In this document: in pieces, positions 23,855 through 31,833 of the stretch
Layout of the letters: every line of letters starts with the position of its first letter
How positions within the stretch are numbered: the stretch's first letter is position 1
Assembly: GCA_049598145.1 (NCBI GenBank)
Contig: JBMYNJ010000005.1
Span: 1 to 38,267 of the forward strand
DNA: 38,267 nt
DNA from: WTJH01 sp049598145
GTDB taxonomy: Bacteria; Bacteroidota; Bacteroidia; Flavobacteriales; Flavobacteriaceae
Direction of reading: 5' to 3'
The notes under the pieces: generated by a model
Told to the model about the DNA's origin: nothing
Databases searched by the model: none
What the model saw: the letters and a program-made list of their open reading frames with translations, nothing else
Translations under genes and position numbers: made by a program

Positions 23855-24529
23855 ATGATTGCTCTTCAACAAAAACTAGTAAAACTGGCCCAGTCTATTT
23901 TGGCCCAAAAAGAAGAGTTAGAGCTCTCTGAAGTATTCAAAAATATTCAAGAATTATATAAACTGGCTGTGGTTTATGAATTCCTATCCCAACAAGAAGA
24001 TCAAAGTCATAACTGGCAAAAACACTTGGATCAATTGTCTGAAAACCTCGGAATTAAAGCCGATGAAGCTGCACAAGAAACCCCAACAGACCCACATGAA
24101 GTCGCTCCACTAATCGAAACGATTAAAAATATGATCCCTGAAATGCCGGAAGACACCCCTCCGGTAAAGTCTCTATTTGAGGGGATTGCTCCCCATCCGA
24201 CTTTTGTAAAAAAAGAGGCCACACAAAAAAAAGAATCTACCCCGGAAACGGTCGTTTCGGATGCCCAACCCAAACCGAATTTGAACGATCAATACCAAAA
24301 AAAAGCAAGTTTTGGGTTAAATGATCGCTTGGCCTTTATCAACCAGTTGTTTCAGGGCAATGCTACCGATTTTAATCGGGTAGTTTCTCAGATCAGCACA
24401 CTAGACGATTGGAATTCTGTTGAAAATTATTTGAATACCTACATCCGCCCTGAATATCCCAACTGGGCTGATCACCAAGACCTAGAACTTCGATTTATAG
24501 AACATCTGAAAAAAACTTTTACCCCTTAA
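23855..24529 (+). CDS. Conserved hypothetical protein of Bacteroidota
   Basis: 224 residues from ATG 23855; a TTG eight codons earlier is less likely. The N-terminal 50 residues are a helical, Gln/Leu-rich segment. A Pro/Thr/Glu-rich linker follows (about 60-145). The C-terminal 70 residues form a compact domain beginning KASFGLNDRLAFINQLFQGN and including FNRVVSQISTL, DWNSVENYLN and YPNWADHQDLELRFIE. I recall this C-terminal pattern in many flavobacterial hypothetical proteins, with no role established. No membrane segments or signal peptide. It is nine bases before the DoxX-like gene, which suggests co-transcription. Confidence 0.75.
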   Translation: MIALQQKLVKLAQSILAQKEELELSEVFKNIQELYKLAVVYEFLSQQEDQSHNWQKHLDQLSENLGIKADEAAQETPTDPHEVAPLIETIKNMIPEMPEDTPPVKSLFEGIAPHPTFVKKEATQKKESTPETVVSDAQPKPNLNDQYQKKASFGLNDRLAFINQLFQGNATDFNRVVSQISTLDDWNSVENYLNTYIRPEYPNWADHQDLELRFIEHLKKTFTP

Positions 24530-24538
24530 TCTTATCGT

Positions 24539-24889
24539 ATGAAAACCCTTAAACTCTTGTACTGGATTCCAACAGGAATCCTCAGCTTAATGATGATTTC
24601 TAACGGGCTCATGTATTTTTTAAAAACCGCCGAAGCTCGTCAAGAATTTACACATTTAGGATTTCCCGACTATTGGGTGATTCCATTAGGATTGCTTAAA
24701 TGGGCTGCTATCGCTGTGATTTTATGGCATCCCGGAAAAAAAATAGTCGAGTGGGCCTATGCCGGACTTGCCATTGATTTTATGCTTGCAGTTACCGCTC
24801 ATATCGTGGTGGATGGAACCCCAGGGATGAGCTTTTTAGCACCGGTGTTCTTAAGTGTTTCCTACCTCTTTAAAGATCGAGTACGCTAA
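24539..24889 (+). CDS. DoxX-like membrane protein
   Basis: 116 residues with four membrane helices: YWIPTGILSLMMISNGLMYF, then WVIPLGLLKWAAIAVILW, WAYAGLAIDFMLAVTAHIVV and a last helix SFLAPVFLSVSYLF. The pattern matches the DoxX-like family (PF13564), whose members often accompany stress-response or respiratory genes without a settled function. Its TAA shares one base with the ATG of rsmI (TAATG), so translation is coupled. Confidence 0.85.
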   Translation: MKTLKLLYWIPTGILSLMMISNGLMYFLKTAEARQEFTHLGFPDYWVIPLGLLKWAAIAVILWHPGKKIVEWAYAGLAIDFMLAVTAHIVVDGTPGMSFLAPVFLSVSYLFKDRVR

Positions 24890-25563
24890 TGGGTGAGTTG
24901 TTTTTAGTACCGACTCCCATTGGGAATTTGGCCGACATCACCTATCGAGCGGTTCAGGTCTTAAAAACAGTGGATTTAATCTTAGCAGAAGATACGCGTA
25001 CGAGTGCTAAACTCTTACAGCATTATGAGATTGAAACCCCCACCCAAAGCTATCATATGCATAACGAGCATCAAAAAACCCAACACCTCATTTCAATGCT
25101 CAAGCAAGGAAAATCTCTCGCTGTGATTTCCGATGCGGGGACTCCGGCCATATCCGATCCTGGATTTTTATTGGTGCGGGAAGCCTTGGCTGCAGCGATT
25201 GAAGTGATCTGTCTTCCGGGCGCCACGGCATGTATTCCGGCCTTAGTTCAAAGCGGTCTTCCCTGCGATCGCTTTTGTTTTGAAGGATTTTTACCCCCTA
25301 AAAAAGGGAGGCTTTCAAAATTGGAAGCCATCGCTCAAGAAAGAAAAACCATCATTATCTATGAATCTCCGCATAAAATACTCAAGACTTTAGGTCAGAT
25401 GATTCCGCTATTTGGAGAAAATCGTAAACTGGCCATTTCCCGAGAGTTAACCAAAAAATTCGAAACTACCTTTCGAGGGACGCTTTTGGAAGCTCAACAG
25501 TTTTATGAACAAAACAGCCCTAAAGGAGAATTTGTCTTAGTCATAGAAGGAGCAAAAGCCTAA
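24889..25563 (+). CDS. rsmI: 16S rRNA (cytidine-1402-2'-O) methyltransferase
   Basis: 224 residues. It uses S-adenosylmethionine to methylate the ribose of C1402 in the ribosomal P site. The tetrapyrrole-methylase fold is seen in LFLVPTPIGNLADIT, LAEDTRTSAKLL, VISDAGTPAISDPG and CLPGATACIPALVQSGLP, ending with IYESPHKILKTL and AISRELTKKFE as in all RsmI proteins. The start is set by the one-base overlap with the DoxX-like gene. The recJ start follows three bases after its stop codon. Confidence 0.96.
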   Translation: MGELFLVPTPIGNLADITYRAVQVLKTVDLILAEDTRTSAKLLQHYEIETPTQSYHMHNEHQKTQHLISMLKQGKSLAVISDAGTPAISDPGFLLVREALAAAIEVICLPGATACIPALVQSGLPCDRFCFEGFLPPKKGRLSKLEAIAQERKTIIIYESPHKILKTLGQMIPLFGENRKLAISRELTKKFETTFRGTLLEAQQFYEQNSPKGEFVLVIEGAKA

Positions 25564-25566
25564 AGG

Positions 25567-27258
25567 ATGAACTGGACCCCCAAAAACACCCCCGACCGGG
25601 AGACGGTCAACCAGCTTCAGGAGACCTTAAAAATTCCGAAACTCAATGCACGGTTATTGGTACAGCGGGGGCTCTATACATTTGAAACTGCGAAAACCTT
25701 TTTTCGACCCAACCCCGATCAGCTATACGACCCCTATCAGATGGCAGGAATGGATCGCGCCATAAGTCGAATTGAAAAAGCGCTCCAAGAAGAGGAAAAA
25801 ATACTGATTTATGGAGATTACGATGTCGATGGTACCACTGCCGTTGCATTGGTCTATACCTATTTTTCTCAAGACAGCACCAATTTAGAATATTATATCC
25901 CCGACCGATATTCGGAAGGTTATGGAATATCCACTCAAGGGATTGATTATGCAGATGCTCAAGGAATTAGTTTAATCATTGCCTTGGATTGTGGAGTCAA
26001 GGCCGTTTCTGAGATGGAATATGCTAGTGGTTTAGGAATCGATTTTATCATTTGCGACCATCACAAACCTGGTGAAATACTCCCGAAGGCATATGCCCTC
26101 TTAAATCCCAAACAAGCCCACTGTACCTATCCCGAAAAAGAACTTTGTGGATGTGGAATTGGATTTAAGCTAATCCAGGCCTATCATCAAAAACAACGAA
26201 GGAATTGGGATGAAATTAAGCCCCTATTGGCACTCGTAGCCACAGCAACTGCTGCTGATATTGTCCCCCTTATAGGAGAAAACAGGGTCTTAACTGCCTT
26301 GGGAATGCTAGAATTGCAAAACACAAAGCTCCTAGGATTAAGAAACCTTTTGGGGGAACGAAAAAAACCCTACCGAATTAGTGATTTGGTTTTTGGAGTA
26401 GCTCCCCGAATAAACGCTGCAGGCCGAATGGAACACGCCAAAGTGGCTGTAGAATTGTTGACTTCCACCGATGAGACTCACTCACAAGGCATTGCCCAAG
26501 CCATTGAACAATTTAATGAGGCTCGCCGAACTGTGGAGCAAAACATTACGGCAGAAGCCCTAGAGCAAGTAAAAAATAGTGAAGATAAGGATCGTAAGTC
26601 TACTGTAGTTTATAACAAAAAATGGCATAAAGGAGTTATTGGAATTGTGGCTTCCAGACTCATTGAAACCTACTACAGGCCTACAATTGTTTGCTGCCTT
26701 TCAGGGGATACGATTGTGGCTTCGGTCCGCTCCGTTAGAGGTTTTGATGTATATCAGGCTTTGCATACCTGCTCGGAACACCTTCTCCAATTTGGCGGAC
26801 ATAAATATGCGGCAGGTCTCAGTTTAGCCCCCGAAAATTTTGCAGCCTTTAAAGAAGCTTTTGAAACCGCTGTTTGTTCTCAAATCCTCCCGGAGCAACA
26901 AAGCCCGCAACTCTCCTATGATTTAGAGGTTTCTTTTGCTGAAATCAACCCGAAAGTTTACCGAATCATTCAACAAATGAGGCCTTTTGGTCCGGGAAAT
27001 ATGCGTCCCGTATTTTTTACCTCTGACTGTACTGATGGAGGCTTTAGTAGGATCGTTGGAAAAGATAAAAACCACCTCAAACTGGATGTGATCGATCCCA
27101 GTGGACGTCGGTTTTCAGGGATTGGGTTTGGATTGGCCCCTCAATGGGAGGCCCTAAAAGAGAGCTCTTTTGAAATCCTCTATTGTTTAGAAGAAAATAC
27201 CTTTAACGATCAAACCACCCTCGAACTTCAAGTAAAAGACATTCGTGCTAATCAATAA
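25567..27258 (+). CDS. recJ: Single-strand DNA-specific 5'-3' exonuclease RecJ
   Basis: 563 residues, close to the family. It degrades single-stranded DNA from the 5' end in recombinational and mismatch repair. DHH-family motifs are IYGDYDVDGTTAVAL (motif I), CDHHKPGEILP (motif III) and the later APRINAAGRMEHA. The DHHA1 part contains LLQFGGHKYAAGLSL. The C-terminal OB domain is present (IIQQMRPFGPGNMRPVFF). It closes a plus-strand run beginning at 23855 and is followed by the hairpin at 27257-27282. Confidence 0.96.
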   Translation: MNWTPKNTPDRETVNQLQETLKIPKLNARLLVQRGLYTFETAKTFFRPNPDQLYDPYQMAGMDRAISRIEKALQEEEKILIYGDYDVDGTTAVALVYTYFSQDSTNLEYYIPDRYSEGYGISTQGIDYADAQGISLIIALDCGVKAVSEMEYASGLGIDFIICDHHKPGEILPKAYALLNPKQAHCTYPEKELCGCGIGFKLIQAYHQKQRRNWDEIKPLLALVATATAADIVPLIGENRVLTALGMLELQNTKLLGLRNLLGERKKPYRISDLVFGVAPRINAAGRMEHAKVAVELLTSTDETHSQGIAQAIEQFNEARRTVEQNITAEALEQVKNSEDKDRKSTVVYNKKWHKGVIGIVASRLIETYYRPTIVCCLSGDTIVASVRSVRGFDVYQALHTCSEHLLQFGGHKYAAGLSLAPENFAAFKEAFETAVCSQILPEQQSPQLSYDLEVSFAEINPKVYRIIQQMRPFGPGNMRPVFFTSDCTDGGFSRIVGKDKNHLKLDVIDPSGRRFSGIGFGLAPQWEALKESSFEILYCLEENTFNDQTTLELQVKDIRANQ

Positions 27259-27282
27259 AAAACCCGCCGATTGGTGGGTTTT
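27257..27282. terminator. Bidirectional terminator after recJ
   Basis: AAAACCCGCC (27259-27268) pairs with GGTGGGTTTT (27273-27282) through one G-U pair. The plus side has only four Ts. On the minus strand the stem is followed by six Ts, so it is a better terminator for a minus-strand gene; the decayed frame at 27302-27406 ends just before it. Confidence 0.7.
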
Positions 27283-27301
27283 AAACATAAATTTTGATGG
27301 A

Positions 27302-27406
27302 TTAGAAACGGTAACCTGCACTTGAGTTAAAGGGACGACCCAAATCGAAAATACCGAAGTTTAAAGTAGCGATTCAGTTATAGGTCTAAGCTCCGACATA
27401 TTCAAC
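27302..27406 (-). pseudogene. Relic of the C-terminus of an outer-membrane protein
   Basis: Reading the minus strand from about 27406 to the TAA at 27302 gives VEYVGA-stop-TYN-stop-, then a run IATLNFGIFDLGRPFNSSAG followed by YRF and the stop codon. The alternating strands and terminal Tyr-Arg-Phe match the last strand of beta-barrel outer-membrane proteins. Two in-frame stops (TAG and TGA) show decay. The rest of 27283-27574 holds no coding frame I can support, only AT-rich leader sequence of the receptor gene. Confidence 0.55.
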
Positions 27407-27574
27407 GCAATGTAAATTTTAGGTTAGTAATTTCCTTTTTTATGTTTTTCTATTCTAAAGCTAATATTAAGGCTTTGAAATTTGTTTACGTAATTTTTTT
27501 GTTATGATACAATTCGCTTAAAATAATTAGATCGTTAAGCTTTTACTTTTATCCAAAATAAAATAGAGCTTATC

Positions 27575-29923
27575 ATGAAAAAAATCTTTTACTTATTAGT
27601 ATTTTCTTTTGCCATATCATATGCGCAAAACGACCGACAGCAAGCTGTTGACAGCTTAGCGACTGAGGTGTCTTTACAGGAAGTTATAGTTGGTGGCGGT
27701 ATTATCGACCGTGCCAAAGACCGTGAAACTCCAATTGCTGTAAGTGTTATCACATCACAAGAAATTGAACGAAAAGGGGGTCAATTTGATCTTATTGAAG
27801 TCATGCGTCAAACTCCATCTATCCAAGTAAACAGAGGTGCTGGATTTGGTGATGGAAAAATGTATCTCAGAGGATTCAGCCAAGAAAACACTGCTTTCCT
27901 AATCAACGGACAGCCTATAAACGGTGTCGAAGATGGAAAAATGTATTGGTCGAATTGGCAGGGAATGATTGATGTCGCGGAAGAAATTGAAATCCAACGC
28001 GGACTTGGTGCTTCGAAACTAGCCGTTTCATCGGTTGGGGGTACTGTAAATATCATCACCAAAACAGTCGATCAACAAGCAGGCGGATTAATCAAATCCA
28101 CTATGGGCTACAACAACTATTTTAAAACTTCCGCCTATTTATCTACTGGACTTTCGGATAGTGGTTGGGCATTTTCAATGTTACTTGGAAACTGGCGAGG
28201 AGATGGCTATCACATGGGAGCAAATGGACAGGGCCAAACCTACTTTTTTTCCATTGGATATAAACCCAACGACAACAATGTTTTTAATTTATTCATTACT
28301 GGTGCTCCACAATGGCACGGTGCTCAAGGAGGAAGATCTATTGGGGATTATTTGACTTACGGAAGAGAATACGGAAACTGGTATGGAGTCCGAAATAATG
28401 ATATATACCCAGGAGGACGTAATTTTTATCACAAGCCAATCTACAATTTCACATGGGATTGGAAAATTAACGAAGACACCAACTTGTCTACCGTTCTCTA
28501 TGGTTCTAATGGCCGAGGCGGTTTTGCTTATCAGGAAGGAACTTTTTATTACACTGATAATGGTAATGTAGACTATGACGCCATTATTGAAAACAACCGA
28601 AACGGGGTTTCCGAAGGAATCGTAAAAGCATCTGTTAATAGCCACAACTGGTATGGTGGAATTGTAAACTTCCAATCAAAACTTGGAGAGAACTTTTCCT
28701 ACAATATCGGAATTGATGCAAGAACATATAACGGGATCCACCTGAGAACTCCCACAGACTTTTTAGGTTTAACGTCTTATCGTGGTGCTACCGAAACATA
28801 TGGATATAATCCTTGGAGCGCACTCAACTTACCCGAAGACCGTTCGAACATGAGAATATCGTATGACTACGAAGAAGTAATTAATTATTTTGGTGGCTTT
28901 TTGCAACTAGAATATGCTACTGATCGCTTCTCTGCCTACGCCTCCGGTACTCTTTCAAGTCAAAGTCATCAAACGGAAGGGTTTATGCCATCCAACTATC
29001 TGGGGAAAGGACCAAAAATCACCAATGACGGGAATAATTTCAAAATCGGCTTGTCCCAACAATTGGGTGAAAAATCAAGAGCCTACGCTAATTATGGCTT
29101 TTACTCAAGACAGCCCTTTCACGACGATCTGTACACCAATATTAGATACTCCGATCAGTTGAATACTGCTGGTGGTAAAAACCAAGAAATTTCAGGTTTT
29201 GAATTGGGCTATACCTATGAAACTGAAAAGTTCAGAGCGATTGTTGACCTGTATTCAACCAAATGGGATAATCGAATTTTATCCTCCACTTCTTATGACA
29301 ATAACAACGTTATACAGTCCTATACACAATCCAATCCCATATCGCAATTGCACCAAGGGATAGAAGTTCAATTTGACTACAAACCCAATCAAGATATGAC
29401 CTTATCTGGTTTTGTTTCCTTTGGAGACTGGACCTATAGTTCAAACGTACAGACCACAGAGTTTGATGAAGAAGGAAGAACGCTCTCTGTTGGAGATACT
29501 GCCTATTTAGATGGTGTCAAAGTTGGTGACGCCGCACAGAGCTCAGCCGGTGTTGAATTGTTCTATCGATTATCCGATAAAATTTCATTCAACTTTACAG
29601 GAACACACTATGACGATCTGTACTCTCGCGTTAGCTTTGGTTCGCCAGTCTTCGAAACACCTAACAATGATGGGACGATTAAATTACCCGAATTTACACT
29701 CGTAGATCTTTCAGCTAACTTTAAAATCCCACTCTCCAAATTTAATAGTGTAGATGCCAGAATTACTGTGTTTAACATCTTCGATGCATGGTATATTGAA
29801 GAAATGACCACCAATAATTATCCTGGTGCTAACAGTACTTTATACAAAGGCATTGACGTTTCTAATCGAATTGATCCAGGTTTTGGCAGAAATTTTGCCA
29901 TCAGCCTTGCGTATCGATTCTAA
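27575..29923 (+). CDS. TonB-dependent outer-membrane receptor
   Basis: 782 residues. A signal peptide (MKKIFYLLVFSFAISYAQ) is followed by a short linker, with no carboxypeptidase-like regulatory domain. The plug begins SLQEVIVGGGIIDRAKDRET and includes ITSQEIERKG, SIQVNRGAGFGDGKMYLRGF and VGGTVNIITKT. A 22-strand-type barrel fills the rest and ends with AISLAYRF, the terminal Phe needed for barrel assembly. The Gly/Tyr/Trp-rich loops suit a complexed metal or small organic ligand, but the substrate is not readable. It has its own terminator at 29941-29970. Its neighbours on both sides are relics on the opposite strand. Confidence 0.92.
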   Translation: MKKIFYLLVFSFAISYAQNDRQQAVDSLATEVSLQEVIVGGGIIDRAKDRETPIAVSVITSQEIERKGGQFDLIEVMRQTPSIQVNRGAGFGDGKMYLRGFSQENTAFLINGQPINGVEDGKMYWSNWQGMIDVAEEIEIQRGLGASKLAVSSVGGTVNIITKTVDQQAGGLIKSTMGYNNYFKTSAYLSTGLSDSGWAFSMLLGNWRGDGYHMGANGQGQTYFFSIGYKPNDNNVFNLFITGAPQWHGAQGGRSIGDYLTYGREYGNWYGVRNNDIYPGGRNFYHKPIYNFTWDWKINEDTNLSTVLYGSNGRGGFAYQEGTFYYTDNGNVDYDAIIENNRNGVSEGIVKASVNSHNWYGGIVNFQSKLGENFSYNIGIDARTYNGIHLRTPTDFLGLTSYRGATETYGYNPWSALNLPEDRSNMRISYDYEEVINYFGGFLQLEYATDRFSAYASGTLSSQSHQTEGFMPSNYLGKGPKITNDGNNFKIGLSQQLGEKSRAYANYGFYSRQPFHDDLYTNIRYSDQLNTAGGKNQEISGFELGYTYETEKFRAIVDLYSTKWDNRILSSTSYDNNNVIQSYTQSNPISQLHQGIEVQFDYKPNQDMTLSGFVSFGDWTYSSNVQTTEFDEEGRTLSVGDTAYLDGVKVGDAAQSSAGVELFYRLSDKISFNFTGTHYDDLYSRVSFGSPVFETPNNDGTIKLPEFTLVDLSANFKIPLSKFNSVDARITVFNIFDAWYIEEMTTNNYPGANSTLYKGIDVSNRIDPGFGRNFAISLAYRF

Positions 29924-29940
29924 TCGAAATAATACCTCTT

Positions 29941-29970
29941 AAAAACCCCCACTATCGTGGGGGTTTTTTT
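29941..29970 (+). terminator. Strong terminator after the TonB-dependent receptor gene
   Basis: AAAAACCCCCAC (29941-29952) pairs with GTGGGGGTTTTT (29957-29968) in a 12-bp stem with a TATC loop, followed by more Ts. Confidence 0.85.
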
Positions 29971-30065
29971 ATGCACATATACAAAAGTCTTTTATTTTCA
30001 GTGGTAGAAATGAATTAACCCAAATATATCTGAACTAATCATTATTGATTCTAAAAGACACGAAC

Positions 30066-30134
30066 CTAATCGGCATCGACAACTGTCCCTGTGATGGTAA
30101 TTTGTGGCCCCCTAAAAACAGCAAACAAGCACAA
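30066..30134 (-). pseudogene. Relic of the N-terminus of an outer-membrane protein with a carboxypeptidase-regulatory-like domain
   Basis: The minus strand from 30134 to the TAG at 30066 reads LCLFAVFRGPQITITGTVVD plus Ala-Asp and a stop codon. LCLFAVF looks like the end of a signal peptide, and QITITGTVVDAD is the opening of the CarboxypepD_reg-like domain of many Bacteroidota outer-membrane proteins (ITGTVxDADTxxPL). The frame is closed upstream by TAA. Nothing continues it, so it is a fragment. The remainder of 29971-30195 shows no other gene. Confidence 0.5.
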
Positions 30135-30195
30135 TTAGATTTGAATTGTGAAATTTTAAATTGAGGTTGATTTAAGTTTAAGTACTCATCCAAAT

Positions 30196-31833
30196 TTAAT
30201 TTGCGGTGCGGCTTAACAAGGCTGTTGTTGAAGGGTCCAAGTTTTGTTGGCTGTCCAAATCAGAATTTAAGATCTTATTAGCCAATTGTTTTCCCAATTC
30301 CACCCCCCACTGATCGTAACTGAAAATGTTCCACAAAATTCCTTCTACAAAAATCTTGTGTTCGTAAAAGGCGATCAGAGCCCCAATGTTTTTTGGGGTG
30401 AGTTTTTCAATCAGAATAGATGTAGTGGGTCGATTTCCTTCAAAGACTTTAAAGGGTGCTATCTTTTTAATTTCACCTGCTGTTTTCCCTTGGGCTTTTA
30501 ATTCCTCCAATACCGTTTCCTTGGTTTTTCCGACCATGAGCGCTTGAGTTTGAGCCACAAAGTTGGCCATAAGTTTTTCTTGATGCTCTTGTTCCCCATA
30601 GAGGGACTCTTTAAACCCAATAAAATCAGCGGGAATTAGTTTAGTCCCCTGGTGCATCAACTGAAAAAAGGCATGTTGGGCATTGGTTCCGGAGGCCCCC
30701 CAAATAATATTTCCAGTGGTGTAGTTCACCTCATTTCCGTTGCGGTCTACCCCTTTTCCATTACTTTCCATTATCCCCTGCTGAAGATAGGCAGGAAGAC
30801 TTTTTAGATATTGCGTATAAGGAATAATGGCATGGGTTTCTGCTTGCCAAAAATTATTATACCAAAGGCTTAATAAAGCCATTTGAACAGGAATATTCTC
30901 TGCAAATGAGTGTTCTTTAAAATGCTGATCTGCTGCTCCAGCACCTGCCAGTAAAGCTCTAAAATGCTCGGCACCCACGGCTAAACAAATACTTAAGCCT
31001 ACAGCACTCCAAAGGGAGAATCGTCCCCCCACCCAATCGTTCATGGGGAAGACATTTTCGGAGGCGATTCCGAAAGCATCTATTTGTTTGAGGTTGGTGG
31101 ATACCGCTACAAAGTGTTTGGCTACAGCTGAGGTCTCCCCTAGATTGGAGACCAACCACTTCCGTGCCGTTTGGGCATTTGCCAAAGTTTCCTGAGTGGT
31201 AAACGACTTGGAAACAATCACAAAAAGAGTTGTTTCTGGATTTAAGGGCTTTAAAACCTCTTGTACATGGTCGCCCTCTACATTGGACATAAAATGGACC
31301 TGCAAGTGATTGCAATAATACCCCAAGGCTTCCACTACCATGGCAGGACCCAGATCGGATCCTCCAATTCCAATGTTTACGATATCTGTAATGGCTTTTC
31401 CTGTGTGTCCCTTCCACTCTCCTGCAATTACTGCTTCGCTAAAGGCACACATTTTTTGAAGCGTTTGCTCTACCTCTGGAAGCACCTCGATACCATCCAC
31501 CAAGACAGGGATTTTATCCAAGGATCGCAGGGCGGTGTGCAAAACCGCTCGCCCTTCTGTCTGGTTAATTTTTTCTCCAGAAAAATACGCTTGAATAGCT
31601 TCCGCTAATCCGGCCTCTTGAGCCAAATCTTCCAGTAAAGCTTTGGTTTCAGGAGTCCAGCGGTTTTTGGAAAAATCGACATAAAAGTCTTCCCAATTCA
31701 GGTGTAAGCTTTGCAAACGATTCGGATCTTCACGAAAGCATTGGGAGATATCTAAAGACTTTTGAGCTTGAAAATGTTGTGTTAATTTTTGCCAAGCATC
31801 TAGCTCAGTCGGATTATGGTTAGGTAGTGCCAT
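30196..31833 (-). CDS. pgi: Glucose-6-phosphate isomerase
   Basis: 545 residues, the usual length. It interconverts glucose 6-phosphate and fructose 6-phosphate. Signatures are GRAVLHTALRS, NIGIGGSDLGPAMV, the phosphate and substrate loop SKSFTTQET, VGGRFSLWSAVGLS, ESNGKGVDRNG and QWGVELGKQLANKIL. The start is ATG 31833, which overlaps the end of the upstream M23 gene by 14 bases, so the gene is the last of the uvrC-to-pgi minus-strand run. No terminator is evident in the 60 bases after its stop codon. Confidence 0.97.
   Translation of the reverse strand: MALPNHNPTELDAWQKLTQHFQAQKSLDISQCFREDPNRLQSLHLNWEDFYVDFSKNRWTPETKALLEDLAQEAGLAEAIQAYFSGEKINQTEGRAVLHTALRSLDKIPVLVDGIEVLPEVEQTLQKMCAFSEAVIAGEWKGHTGKAITDIVNIGIGGSDLGPAMVVEALGYYCNHLQVHFMSNVEGDHVQEVLKPLNPETTLFVIVSKSFTTQETLANAQTARKWLVSNLGETSAVAKHFVAVSTNLKQIDAFGIASENVFPMNDWVGGRFSLWSAVGLSICLAVGAEHFRALLAGAGAADQHFKEHSFAENIPVQMALLSLWYNNFWQAETHAIIPYTQYLKSLPAYLQQGIMESNGKGVDRNGNEVNYTTGNIIWGASGTNAQHAFFQLMHQGTKLIPADFIGFKESLYGEQEHQEKLMANFVAQTQALMVGKTKETVLEELKAQGKTAGEIKKIAPFKVFEGNRPTTSILIEKLTPKNIGALIAFYEHKIFVEGILWNIFSYDQWGVELGKQLANKILNSDLDSQQNLDPSTTALLSRTAN

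Noticed and set aside
30959..31417. A 152-codon Cys/Gly-rich open frame inside pgi in another frame
   Set aside because: It is a shadow of the pgi sequence; its composition is unlike a protein and pgi is certain.
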